A DNA stretch of 11,850 nt from Pseudorhodobacter sp. (GTDB lineage: Bacteria > Pseudomonadota > Alphaproteobacteria > Rhodobacterales > Rhodobacteraceae), in contig JAHEDL010000064.1 of assembly GCA_024641255.1 (NCBI GenBank), positions 1-11,850 on the forward strand, given 5' to 3'. This document shows positions 1 to 8,369 of the stretch, piece by piece. The position numbers were made by a program, and so were the translations under genes. Numbering within the stretch: position 1 is the stretch's first letter; each line of letters begins with the position of its first letter. The notes under the pieces are model-generated. The model had not been told where the DNA came from and did no database searches. It saw only the letters and a list, made by a program, of their open reading frames with translations.

Positions 1-812
1 TAGCCACGACCATGATTTTTCACAAAATAATGCAACCGGCTGTCCAGCCAGAACTGCGGAATACGCCGCCAATCGCGCATCCCGGTTGACGCCGACCCGA
101 TATGCATCACCCGGCTTTCCACCACATAATCGGTGGGCCACCCCGCCAAGGCCGCCCGGCGGCACAGGTCGGTTTCTTCGAAATACAAAAAGAACGTCTC
201 GTCAAACAACCCGATCTGGTCCAACACCGCTTGCCGCATCATCAGGCTGGCACCGGCCAACCAATCCACCCGGCCCGTCGCCTGCGGAATCGGTCGCGCC
301 ACAATGCTGTCGGCCAGCAAACGGCTGACCGGACCAAAGCGGATCTGCGCCTCAAACTCGCCCGCAGCCGACGGAAACCGAAACGCAGTGCGATGCGGCG
401 CACCATCATCGCCATAGATGAAACTGCCCGCAAAGCCGGTCGCCGGATGCTGCTGCAAATGCCGCAACAGCGCCTGAATCGCCGCCGGTTCTGGAAAAGC
501 GTCAGAGTTCAGAATGTAAACAAAGTCCGGCTTGCTACCATCCGGCAACCCGGCCCGGATGCCAAAATTATTGCCCGCGCCAAAGCCGCCATTGCGCCCC
601 GATTGCAGCACCCGCACGGCTTGCGCGCCCTTGTCCCACCCCCGCGCCGCAACCACTTCCGACATCACCTCGAACGACCCATCGCCCGAATTGTTGTCAA
701 CGATCACCAGCGCCCCGTCGATGCCTTCCAACGCCCGCAGTGCCGCTTCAGCCGCGCGCAAGGTCATTTCGGCACTGCGCCAGTTCAAGATCACAGTCAG
801 CAAACGCGCCAT
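1..812 (-). CDS. Family-2 glycosyltransferase, rhamnosyltransferase-like (partial, C-terminus off the left edge)
   Basis: Reading leftward from the ATG at 812-810, the frame stays open to the window edge and gives 270 residues with no stop. It is a GT-A fold enzyme expected to move a sugar from a nucleotide-sugar donor to a lipid-linked glycan at the cytoplasmic face. Visible motifs are VDNNSGDGS (38-46) for nucleotide binding, NGGFGAGNN (74-82), the DxD-like LNSDA (101-105), and the acceptor/catalytic block WLAGASLMM (184-192) followed by FDETFFLYFEETDLCRR (203-219). This layout matches WbbL-type rhamnosyltransferases, but donor and acceptor cannot be read from sequence. The family is usually about 280-330 residues, so little is missing. 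The start lies two bases after the PKS stop, with GGCGGA just upstream inside the PKS end. Translation is therefore probably coupled to the PKS. Confidence 0.9.
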   Translation of the reverse strand, partial: MARLLTVILNWRSAEMTLRAAEAALRALEGIDGALVIVDNNSGDGSFEVMSEVVAARGWDKGAQAVRVLQSGRNGGFGAGNNFGIRAGLPDGSKPDFVYILNSDAFPEPAAIQALLRHLQQHPATGFAGSFIYGDDGAPHRTAFRFPSAAGEFEAQIRFGPVSRLLADSIVARPIPQATGRVDWLAGASLMMRQAVLDQIGLFDETFFLYFEETDLCRRAALAGWPTDYVVESRVMHIGSASTGMRDWRRIPQFWLDSRLHYFVKNHGRG

Positions 813-814
813 AC

Positions 815-3800
815 CTATTCCGCCGCCAAAGCAGCAACATGTGGCGGGCTGGCTTCGGCCTTGGCCAACGCCGCCCGCAACCGCGCCGCAAGCACCCGCA
901 CATTCGGCTCCAGCACCATGCTGTCATGGTCGCCGGGCACTTCAACCACCTCTAAGGCAGGCGCAAAGCGGGTCAGGTCATTGTCGGCAAAGACATATTC
1001 CTTGGCGCGCGACACCCAGTTGCCAGCCGAAACCTGCCAATGCCGGTCAAGCGGTGGGCGGAACAGCACGGTTTGGCCATGCCGCTTTGGCAGATCATAG
1101 CCGGGCAGCGCCGCGCGAAAGGCCGCCTCAATGGCTGCATTGTGAAACTGCGTGGCGGTTGCCACTTCGGCCGGTTGCTCGCGCTTTGCCCGCTCCCATG
1201 CCCAGCGGTTTCGCGCCCATTCGGCCACATAGCGCGGCCCTTTGGCGCGCAATTCTGCCAGCTTGATCAACGCCTTGTCAGCACGGCTTAGCGATGGGCG
1301 CAGCGGCAGCGGCGTGTCTAACAGCACCAAAAGCTGCACCACTTCGCCCGCCGCTTCCAACTGCTGCGCCATTTCCCACGCTGTCAAACCGCCACCCGAA
1401 AAGCCCCCCAACACATAGGGGCCGTGCGGCTGCACCTGCCGCAACTCGGCAATATAATCCGCCGCCGCCGCTGGCAGGGTTTGGTGCGGCGCCGCGTCGC
1501 CATAAAGCCCCCGCGCCTGCAAGCCGTAAAACGGCCGGTCCCCGCCCAACAACTGCGCCAGATGGCGCAGGTTCAGCACGTTGCCAAACATCCCGGCAAC
1601 CAGAAAGAACGGCCGCCTTGCCCCGCCTTCGCCCTGATGCATCGGCACCAGATGCGTAAACCGGCGCAACGGCGCCGCCAGTTTCACCGGCGCATCCACC
1701 GCGCCGATCTGGTCGGTGATCAACGCCGCACAGCGCGCAATCGTCGGCGCTTCGAACAGGACAGAGATCGGGAAATCAACGCGATACGCCTTTTTCACCA
1801 TCGCAAACAGCCGCACCGCAATCAGACTGTGGCCGCCCAGATCAAAGAAGCTGTCTTCGACCCCCACCTGCGCCACGCCCAGCAATTCCTGCCAAAAGCC
1901 AACCAGACTGCGTTCAACATCGTTGCGCGGCGCCACATAAGCGGTGTCCAGATCGGGACGGTCGAAGGATTTGCCTTCCACCTTCGCCGCCTCTGCCGCA
2001 GCGGTCTGCCGGATCAACGCGGGCAAATCCAAGGACGACACAATAATCTGCCCCGCCCCCTGCGCCACAGCCCGACTAAAGGCTTCGGCGCCTTCGGCGG
2101 GCGTAATGCCCAAGGCAAAGGCCTGCAAAAGCCGCTCTTCTGCGGGCGATGTCGGCTTTGCCACTGCGCCTGCGTCAAAGTCCAACCCGCGCAAATCGGG
2201 GGCACCAAAGCTTAGCTGCCCCTCCAGCCGATGCATGGTAAAGCCTTCTATTTCAACACAAACCGCGCCATCCGGCGTTGCCAGCGTAATGTCAAACTGT
2301 GCCGATCCATCGCCTGCGCGGTTCTGACCGGTATTGCGCACCCACGATACAACATCCGCAGGCAGCGGCCGCAGCACCGCGATCCGGGCATAAGACACCG
2401 GCACCCAAAGATGATCGGGCCGATACCCCGCAATCAGCCCCATCGCCCAACCAGTGGCAAAATCCAGCAGCGCCGGATGCAGCAGCCAATCTTGAGTTTC
2501 ACTGACAAAGGCAGCGGGCAGCGTCAGCCGCGCCAGCCCCTCGTTGCCCGCAAGGCTGCGTGACCGCAGCACCCGCCAACGCGGCCCAAACGCCAAATGC
2601 TGTTCCTGCGGGCTGCGCAGCCCCTCGCCCAATTCAGGCGCAGGCAACCGTGCCGCAATCAAAGCCACGTCGATCTGCGCCGCCACCTGCCCCATCGGCA
2701 CCACACGCGCCTGCGCGTGCAACTGCCACCCCACCCGGCCATTCGCCGGCACGGCAGAGCGCAGATCAAAGCCATAGCCTTCGTCAGACCGGATCAGCCG
2801 CGCGCGGATCGCCCGGCTTTCCGCGTCGGCCACCGCCAAGGGGCGCAGGAAATACAGGTCGCGCAGTTCGAACGCCGTGGCCTCGCCCTGCGCCCGCAAA
2901 GCTTCGGCCACGATTTCAATGTAACCCGTGCCGGGCACCAACGCCTGCCCCGCCGCCGTGCGATGCCCGTCAAGCACCCAACGATCCACGCCATAGTGCG
3001 CGGTGAACATCCGGTTGCCCTGCGCGTCAAAGCTGGCCTCGTCCAACATAGGTGCTGCAATCGGCAACCTTGGCGCAGGCGGCGCGCCAGCGCGATCGGC
3101 AAGCGCCTCTGCCGCCATGCCAACCCCGGTCCAGATCCCCCAATTCAGCGCGACAACGCGGGTCTTGCCGCCCGCCCGCGCCTTGGCGAAAGCATTCAAA
3201 TATTCATTCGCCGCAACATAGTCGATCTGCCCCGCCGGGCCCGTCAGCGTCGAGGTTGACGAAAACAGCACCATCAAAGCCACCGCACCATCGGGAAACA
3301 GCCGGTCCAGGATCAACGTGCCATGCAGCTTTGGCGCAAAAACCTCTTCCACCTCGGCCGGGGTTTTCAGCATCAGCGGGCCGTCATCCACAACGCCCGC
3401 AGCGTGTATCACCGCGTGAATCGTACCAAACTGCCCCGTCGCCTTCGCCACCGCCGCGCGCATATCTTCCAGATTGCAGACATCAGCGGCCAGCACCAAT
3501 ACCGCGCCGCCCAGCGCCTCTAGCCGCTGCACCGCCTGAATACGCCGCGCAATCGGGTCTGACGGGTCATGCTTCGCCAGATAGTTGGGCCAAGTTGGCC
3601 GTTCCGGAAAATTACGCCGCGCAATCAGGGTGATGCGCGCGCCAAAGCGGCGGATCAAATCTTCGGCTATGGTCAGGCCAATGCCGCCAAACCCGCCCGT
3701 AATCAGCACATGCGCACCCTGCGGCATCTGCAGCTGATCATCAGGCAAAGCGGCGGGTTTCACGCCCAGCTCATAGCGTTTACCGCCCCGCAGTGCCGCG

Positions 3801-6800
3801 ACGGTGTTCTGCGGTTCGGCCAACAGCTCTTCCATCACCGCGTCGGCCAGCCCGCCCAATTCCGCCACGCCACGCCGCGGTGCATCCGGCAGCAGAACGT
3901 CCAGCGTCGCCACCGTCACCCCCGGCAATTCCCGTGGAATAACCCGCGCCGGACCAAGCACCGTTGCCTTTTCAGGATAGGCCAAACCTTCGGCCTTCAC
4001 CTGCGCCGCCGCACTGGTCAGCACCGTCAGATGCAACGGGCGTGGCAGATTTTCCTCGGCCAGCGCCTGCGCCAGAAACAGCAGGCTGTAGAACCCCTGT
4101 TCAATATTGCGGTGGAAAAAGCTTGATCCGGGCCGAAACCTTTCGCCCCGCGTCACCAGCCAAAAATGCGCAATCCGGTTGGGCACATGGCCGCGCGCCA
4201 CCAGATCGCGGATCAAAAGATCATAGCCTTCGCGCCCGCGTTCGGCGGCAAGACTATAACCACCCTCGCCATCGCGGCCAAAGCTGTCGCCCGCCCGCAC
4301 CGTCATCACCGCATGGCCCGCCTGCCGCAACCGCGCCGCACAATCTGCCCCAAGCCCGGTGTCATCAACGAAAATCAGCCAAGTCTGCTTGGCGGCTTCG
4401 GCGAAATCGCTGTCGTAATCCACACCCGTCGACGCGGGCCGCCAATGTGGCTTCCAGCCCCAGTTTGCAATGCCGTCAATGCGCTGCGGCACGGCCTGCG
4501 CCGCCACCTCGGTCGCCAGACCGGGCGCGATGAAATAAGCTTTGCGCTGAAAAGCATAGTTCGGCAACACCACCCGCTTGCGAGCCGCGCCGCCCCAAAT
4601 CGGCTCCCAATCCACCGGCACGCCACAGGCCCACAACCGCGCGATGCTGGCCACATGCCACGCATCATCAGCCACCGCCTGATCGGGATGGCGCAGCGCC
4701 GCAATCACTTGCCCCGCCGCCACCCCATTGGCCTGCGCCAGCGAGGAAAGCGCCCGCCCCGGCCCCATTTCAAGGTAAACCCGCCCCGGTTCGGCCATCA
4801 GCGTCGCCATGCAGGCCTGAAAATTCACCGTATTGCGCAAATGCTGCACCCAATAGTCCGGGCTTGTCGCCTGCGCATCTGTCAGCGGCAGGCCGGTCTG
4901 GTTGGAAATGATCGGCAGTTGCGGCGGACTTAACCGCGTTTGCGCCAAAAACGCACCAAACTGCGCCAAAATCGGCTCCAGCATCCGGCTATGCGCCGCA
5001 ATGTCGATCTGAATGCGCTGCGTTTCCACCTCGGCTGCGGCCAATACCGCCGCCAAGACAACCAAAGCCGCATCCGGCCCCGACACCACACACAACCCCG
5101 GCGCATTAACCGACGCCAGATCCAGATCGCCCACCAGATAGGGCCGCAGTTCCGGCTCTGCCAGCGGCACCGAAAGCATGCCACCGGCAGCAATAGTATC
5201 AAACAAGCTGCCGCGCAGATGCACCAAGCCGATGCAATCTTCAAAGCCAATCACCCCGGCCAGACAGGCGGCGGTGTTTTCGCCCATCGAATGCCCCACC
5301 AAGGCCGCTGGCCGCACCCCCCAAGACATGTAAAGCTGCGCCAACGCATATTCGGTGATCATGATCAGCGGCAATTGCACCGATGGCCGCTTCAACCGCT
5401 CTTGCGCCGCAGCCTCTTGCCCCGGTTCGGGCAGCCAAAGCGCGCGAATGTCATAATCCAGTTTGGGCTGCAAAACCGACAGCCCTTTGTCCATCCAATC
5501 GGCAAACACCGGTTCGGTGGCGTAAAGATCGCGCGCCATACCGGCATATTGCGCGCCACCGCCGGGGAACATGAACACCACATCCGGGTTTTCGCCCAAA
5601 TAGTCGTGGCTGAACACCCGGCGCGGATCACCACCTTCCAACAGACTGGCGGCTTCGTCATGGCTGTGCGCCACCAACACCCGCCGCTTTTCAAACGCCC
5701 GCCGACCTTCTTTCAGCGTAAATGCCACATCCGCCAGATCTTGCTCGGGGTGGCTGCGCAGATGCGTGGCAAGCCGCCGTGTGCCATCGTCCAACGCCCC
5801 GCGCGACTTGGCAGAAAGCACCAGCGGCTGAAACGGCCACAGGCTTGGCTCGGCCGCAGGGCGCGGCGGGGCTTCTTGCAACACCACATGCGCATTGGTG
5901 CCGCCGACGCCAAGCGAGTTTACCCCGGCGCGGCGCGGCCCATCCGCAATCCAATCGCTCAGACGGTCGTTCACCGTGAACGGGCTGGTTTCGAAATCAA
6001 TCGCGGGGTTTGGCGCCTCATACCCCAAGCTCGGCGGCAATTGCCGGTGATGCAGCGCCAGCGCCACCTTGATCAGGCTGGCAACCCCCGCCGCCGTATC
6101 CAGATGCCCGATGTTGGTCTTGACCGACCCGATCTTGCAGCTTGCCACCGCATCGGTGGTTTCCCGAAATGCCGCTGTCAGCGCCGCCACTTCAATCGGG
6201 TCGCCCAAATAGGTGCCGGTGCCGTGACATTCGACATACTGCACCGTATCCGCCGAAATGCCCGCCACCGCCTGCGCTTCGGCAATACAGCGCGCTTGTC
6301 CGTCCACCGAAGGCGCAAGATACCCGGCCTTCGCCGCGCCATCATTGTTCACCGCCGACCCTTTCAGGATCGCCCAGATATGATCGCCATCGCGCAGCGC
6401 ATCCTTGGCGCGCCGCAACACCACCGCCCCCGCACCCGACCCAAACACCGTGCCCTGCGCGCGGTGGTCAAAGGCGTGGCAATGCCCGTCGGGCGACAGA
6501 ATTTCGCCTTCGGTGTATAAATAGCCCCGCGCCTGCGGCAGTTCGATGGTTACGCCACCCGCCAGCGCCATATCACATTCGCCGTTCAACAGCGCCTGCG
6601 TCGCAAAATGCACCGCCACCAAAGACGTCGAACAGGCGGTCTGCAGGTTGATCGACGGGCCTTTCAGATCAAAGATATGCGATACGCGCGTGGCCAGAAA
6701 ATCCTTGTCGTTGCCGGTATGGCGCAACAAAAACATGCCAGTCTGATCCACCAGATCGCGGTTGGAACACAGGTTGAAATAGAAATAGCTGCCCATGCCG

Positions 6801-7189
6801 CAGCCGGCATAGACCCCGATCGCACCGTTGAAGTGTTCCGGCGGATGGCCGGCGTTTTCCAACGCCTCCCACGCCACTTCCAGAAACTGCCGATGCTGCG
6901 GATCAAGAATCGCCGCCTCTTTCGGTGAAAATCCGAAAAACTCGGCATCAAATTGGTCGAACCCGTCCAGCACTGCAGCGGCGGGCACATAGTTGGCTTT
7001 GCGCATCTTGGCCGGGCTTTCGCCCGCTTCCAGCAACTCGGCCTCGCCAAGCACGCGGATCGATTCCACCCCCGCCGCAAGGTTCGCCCAATAGGCCGCA
7101 ATATCCGCCGCCCCCGGCAAATGCGCCGCCATGCCGATCACGGCAATATCGCTGTCACCCACCACGGAAAAATCACGACCATCACTCAT
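815..7189 (-). CDS. Single-module type I polyketide synthase, KS-AT-KR-DH-ACP-TE, 2124 aa
   Basis: A stand-alone cytosolic PKS module that extends an acyl starter, reduces and dehydrates the beta position, and releases the product with its own thioesterase. The KS starts almost at the N-terminus (about 13-438): TACSTS gives Cys186, HGTGT His322, NIGHLD His362. AT (about 536-870): GHSMG gives Ser634, IAAHS His733; the post-AT linker reads LPNYAFQRKAYF (875-886). A pseudo-Rossmann segment (about 905-1145) precedes the KR (about 1158-1372): GGFGGIG (1165-1171), Lys1287, Ser1311, Tyr1324, Asn1328, and VDD (1267-1269), which suggests B-type stereochemistry. DH (about 1376-1660): His1409 in DGHRTAAGQALVPG and Asp1576 in LHPALLD. 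A KR-tail-like segment (about 1680-1730) precedes the ACP (about 1750-1826; Ser1788 in DLGGHS). TE (about 1857-2106): GFSGG Ser1931, Asp1958, His2088. No ER or methyltransferase is seen. KR before DH inverts the usual bacterial order. The 7189 ATG is chosen for its AGGAAG nine bases upstream; an in-frame ATG at 7315 would add 42 residues without family character. Chain length, starter and iteration are unknown. Confidence 0.97.
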   Translation of the reverse strand: MSDGRDFSVVGDSDIAVIGMAAHLPGAADIAAYWANLAAGVESIRVLGEAELLEAGESPAKMRKANYVPAAAVLDGFDQFDAEFFGFSPKEAAILDPQHRQFLEVAWEALENAGHPPEHFNGAIGVYAGCGMGSYFYFNLCSNRDLVDQTGMFLLRHTGNDKDFLATRVSHIFDLKGPSINLQTACSTSLVAVHFATQALLNGECDMALAGGVTIELPQARGYLYTEGEILSPDGHCHAFDHRAQGTVFGSGAGAVVLRRAKDALRDGDHIWAILKGSAVNNDGAAKAGYLAPSVDGQARCIAEAQAVAGISADTVQYVECHGTGTYLGDPIEVAALTAAFRETTDAVASCKIGSVKTNIGHLDTAAGVASLIKVALALHHRQLPPSLGYEAPNPAIDFETSPFTVNDRLSDWIADGPRRAGVNSLGVGGTNAHVVLQEAPPRPAAEPSLWPFQPLVLSAKSRGALDDGTRRLATHLRSHPEQDLADVAFTLKEGRRAFEKRRVLVAHSHDEAASLLEGGDPRRVFSHDYLGENPDVVFMFPGGGAQYAGMARDLYATEPVFADWMDKGLSVLQPKLDYDIRALWLPEPGQEAAAQERLKRPSVQLPLIMITEYALAQLYMSWGVRPAALVGHSMGENTAACLAGVIGFEDCIGLVHLRGSLFDTIAAGGMLSVPLAEPELRPYLVGDLDLASVNAPGLCVVSGPDAALVVLAAVLAAAEVETQRIQIDIAAHSRMLEPILAQFGAFLAQTRLSPPQLPIISNQTGLPLTDAQATSPDYWVQHLRNTVNFQACMATLMAEPGRVYLEMGPGRALSSLAQANGVAAGQVIAALRHPDQAVADDAWHVASIARLWACGVPVDWEPIWGGAARKRVVLPNYAFQRKAYFIAPGLATEVAAQAVPQRIDGIANWGWKPHWRPASTGVDYDSDFAEAAKQTWLIFVDDTGLGADCAARLRQAGHAVMTVRAGDSFGRDGEGGYSLAAERGREGYDLLIRDLVARGHVPNRIAHFWLVTRGERFRPGSSFFHRNIEQGFYSLLFLAQALAEENLPRPLHLTVLTSAAAQVKAEGLAYPEKATVLGPARVIPRELPGVTVATLDVLLPDAPRRGVAELGGLADAVMEELLAEPQNTVAALRGGKRYELGVKPAALPDDQLQMPQGAHVLITGGFGGIGLTIAEDLIRRFGARITLIARRNFPERPTWPNYLAKHDPSDPIARRIQAVQRLEALGGAVLVLAADVCNLEDMRAAVAKATGQFGTIHAVIHAAGVVDDGPLMLKTPAEVEEVFAPKLHGTLILDRLFPDGAVALMVLFSSTSTLTGPAGQIDYVAANEYLNAFAKARAGGKTRVVALNWGIWTGVGMAAEALADRAGAPPAPRLPIAAPMLDEASFDAQGNRMFTAHYGVDRWVLDGHRTAAGQALVPGTGYIEIVAEALRAQGEATAFELRDLYFLRPLAVADAESRAIRARLIRSDEGYGFDLRSAVPANGRVGWQLHAQARVVPMGQVAAQIDVALIAARLPAPELGEGLRSPQEQHLAFGPRWRVLRSRSLAGNEGLARLTLPAAFVSETQDWLLHPALLDFATGWAMGLIAGYRPDHLWVPVSYARIAVLRPLPADVVSWVRNTGQNRAGDGSAQFDITLATPDGAVCVEIEGFTMHRLEGQLSFGAPDLRGLDFDAGAVAKPTSPAEERLLQAFALGITPAEGAEAFSRAVAQGAGQIIVSSLDLPALIRQTAAAEAAKVEGKSFDRPDLDTAYVAPRNDVERSLVGFWQELLGVAQVGVEDSFFDLGGHSLIAVRLFAMVKKAYRVDFPISVLFEAPTIARCAALITDQIGAVDAPVKLAAPLRRFTHLVPMHQGEGGARRPFFLVAGMFGNVLNLRHLAQLLGGDRPFYGLQARGLYGDAAPHQTLPAAAADYIAELRQVQPHGPYVLGGFSGGGLTAWEMAQQLEAAGEVVQLLVLLDTPLPLRPSLSRADKALIKLAELRAKGPRYVAEWARNRWAWERAKREQPAEVATATQFHNAAIEAAFRAALPGYDLPKRHGQTVLFRPPLDRHWQVSAGNWVSRAKEYVFADNDLTRFAPALEVVEVPGDHDSMVLEPNVRVLAARLRAALAKAEASPPHVAALAAE

Positions 7190-7198
7190 AAGTAAAAT

Positions 7199-7204
7199 CT
7201 TCCT
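7199..7204 (-). promoter_or_regulatory. Ribosome binding site of the PKS
   Basis: AGGAAG on the minus strand, nine bases before the ATG at 7189-7187. It decides the PKS start: translation begins MSDGRDFSVV directly before the KS domain, rather than at the upstream in-frame ATG at 7315. Confidence 0.75.
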
Positions 7205-7288
7205 ACCCGACTCTGGGCAAATACCAAGACAGAAGCCCGTGCATTTTAACGCAAATCCGGTCGATCTCCTACCCCGAGACCCTATCCA

Positions 7289-7296
7289 ATTGTATA
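7289..7296 (-). promoter_or_regulatory. Candidate -10 element for the PKS gene
   Basis: TATACAAT on the minus strand lies in a 181-base gap whose A/T content is clearly higher than in the surrounding genes. No good -35 is seen at 16-18 bases; the hexamer there is CATTGT or similar. That would suit an activator-dependent promoter or mean there is none. Transcription from here would leave a leader of roughly 90 bases before the PKS ATG. The upstream glycosyltransferase gene reads into the same gap and no convincing terminator separates them, so the PKS may also be transcribed by read-through. Confidence 0.3.
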
Positions 7297-7311
7297 TTGC
7301 ACGCGGCAGCA

Positions 7312-7340
7312 ACAATGCCGCAAGGCTGACACAATGCCGC
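7312..7340. repeat. Direct repeat of a 10-mer upstream of the PKS promoter candidate
   Basis: ACAATGCCGC occurs exactly at 7312-7321 and again at 7331-7340, start to start 19 bases. On the minus strand the proximal copy would overlap the -35 region of the candidate promoter and the distal copy would lie just upstream of it. That geometry fits a transcription activator binding two same-orientation half sites. No regulator family is recognised from the motif. Confidence 0.45.
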
Positions 7341-7370
7341 CATCAAACCGCGTCGAATAAGGCGCGCGGC

Positions 7371-8369
7371 CTACCAAAAACCCGCCCCAGTGCCGCGCAA
7401 CATAGCAATCTGTGCACGCAGATAAACAATCAGATCAAAGCCAAAGCCCAAAACCGTGATCGCCAGCCGCTTCGGCCGCAGCGTCGCGCGCGGGGTGGCA
7501 AGGGCGCGCAGCAGCCGTTTGGTCAGAAAATGCCCCGGCACAAAGCCAAAGGGCGCGCGCGGAAGCTGCGCTTTAATCACCTGCACCAGCCAGCCTGCAT
7601 TGGCCGCCGCACGCGCCAGTTCATCGTGGCGCTGCGCTTTTGGCACCGCCGCCAACGCGGAAAAACAGGCGAAATTTATCGCAGACCCGATCACGATCCG
7701 GGTTTGATGCCGGATAAGCGCCGCCACCGTCCGCTCTGACGCGTAAATGTGAAAAACATCCGCCGCCCCGCCGATCCGGCTAAAATCCTCTGGCCCTGTC
7801 AAAGCATCGGTCAGCACCATGGCGCGCAGAAAGCCATCCTCAACCGGCAAGCCGATTGGCAGATGAAACCGCCGCGCCTTTGCGGCGGGCATCGCATAAA
7901 GCTGGCCGCAAATCGCGGTCTGCCAATCATCCAAACCGCCACCCGCCGCCGCAATCACGCGATCCAGCGCCGACAAGCCTTGCGGTCGCAGCGCGATGTC
8001 CTTCACCGGCTGGCTGTTGCGCACCCAAAGCCCGCCGATATCTTGCGCCATCCGCCGCAAAGCGCCCGCGTCGCAAAATTCGATATCGGCATCCACAAAG
8101 ATCAAAACCTCTGCCTCGGGCCGCGACAGGTCATGCACAAAGCGATTCCATGTGCCCGATTTCCCGCCTTCGGGCAGATCAACCACCTCGGCCCCCGCAG
8201 TTCTGGCCAGTGCCACAGTGTCATCTGAACAGCCATTCGCCAAGATCAGCAGCCGCGCCGAAATACCAGCGTCCGCCAAAATATCTTGCGCCAGCAACCG
8301 CGCTACCATCGCGGCGATGCCCTCGGCTTCGTTATGCGCAAAAACGCCAATATCCACCGCGCGGCGCAT
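7371..8369 (-). CDS. Family-2 glycosyltransferase, 332 aa
   Basis: A GT-A type sugar transferase probably acting on the polysaccharide precursor at the inner membrane. The N-terminus DIGVFAHNEAEGI (6-18) is the nucleotide-binding strand and loop. NGCSDDT (45-51) and FVDADIEF (91-98), with the metal-binding DAD at 93-95, are typical of GT2. GLPVEDGF (173-180) carries the acidic pair expected at the catalytic base position. A C-terminal hydrophobic stretch (about 302-325, around LAITVLGFGFDLIVYL) may anchor it to the membrane. The ATG at 8369-8367 overlaps the TGA of the upstream membrane protein by one base (TGATG), with GGTGA just upstream, so the two are coupled. An earlier in-frame ATG at 8492 would give 41 extra residues overlapping the neighbour and lacking GT2 character. 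Donor and acceptor sugars are not predictable. Confidence 0.92.
   Translation of the reverse strand: MRRAVDIGVFAHNEAEGIAAMVARLLAQDILADAGISARLLILANGCSDDTVALARTAGAEVVDLPEGGKSGTWNRFVHDLSRPEAEVLIFVDADIEFCDAGALRRMAQDIGGLWVRNSQPVKDIALRPQGLSALDRVIAAAGGGLDDWQTAICGQLYAMPAAKARRFHLPIGLPVEDGFLRAMVLTDALTGPEDFSRIGGAADVFHIYASERTVAALIRHQTRIVIGSAINFACFSALAAVPKAQRHDELARAAANAGWLVQVIKAQLPRAPFGFVPGHFLTKRLLRALATPRATLRPKRLAITVLGFGFDLIVYLRAQIAMLRGTGAGFW

Noticed and set aside
102..1100. 332-codon open frame on the plus strand
   Set aside because: Antisense to the left glycosyltransferase and the PKS thioesterase. The composition is Arg/Gln/His-rich and no motifs are seen.
4940..6520. 526-codon open frame on the plus strand
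   Set aside because: It lies wholly antisense to the KS and AT domains. Its translation is rich in Arg, Gln, His and Pro with no domain character, as expected of a shadow frame in high-GC DNA.
7203..7244. 13-codon leader frame on the minus strand ending in the PKS ribosome binding site
   Set aside because: The frame starts at ATG 7244-7242 and ends in TAG overlapping the ribosome binding site region, which would suit a leader peptide. It has no ribosome binding site of its own and is short enough to arise by chance.
7190..7315. In-frame N-terminal extension of the PKS to an ATG at 7315
   Set aside because: The extra 42 residues have no domain character, cover the candidate promoter, and the upstream ATG lacks a ribosome binding site. 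The ATG at 7189 has AGGAAG at good spacing and starts right before the KS.
7349..7370. Possible terminator after the glycosyltransferase stop (CCGCG...CGCGG)
   Set aside because: The stem is only five pairs with a 12-base loop and is followed by just three T residues, too weak for an intrinsic terminator.
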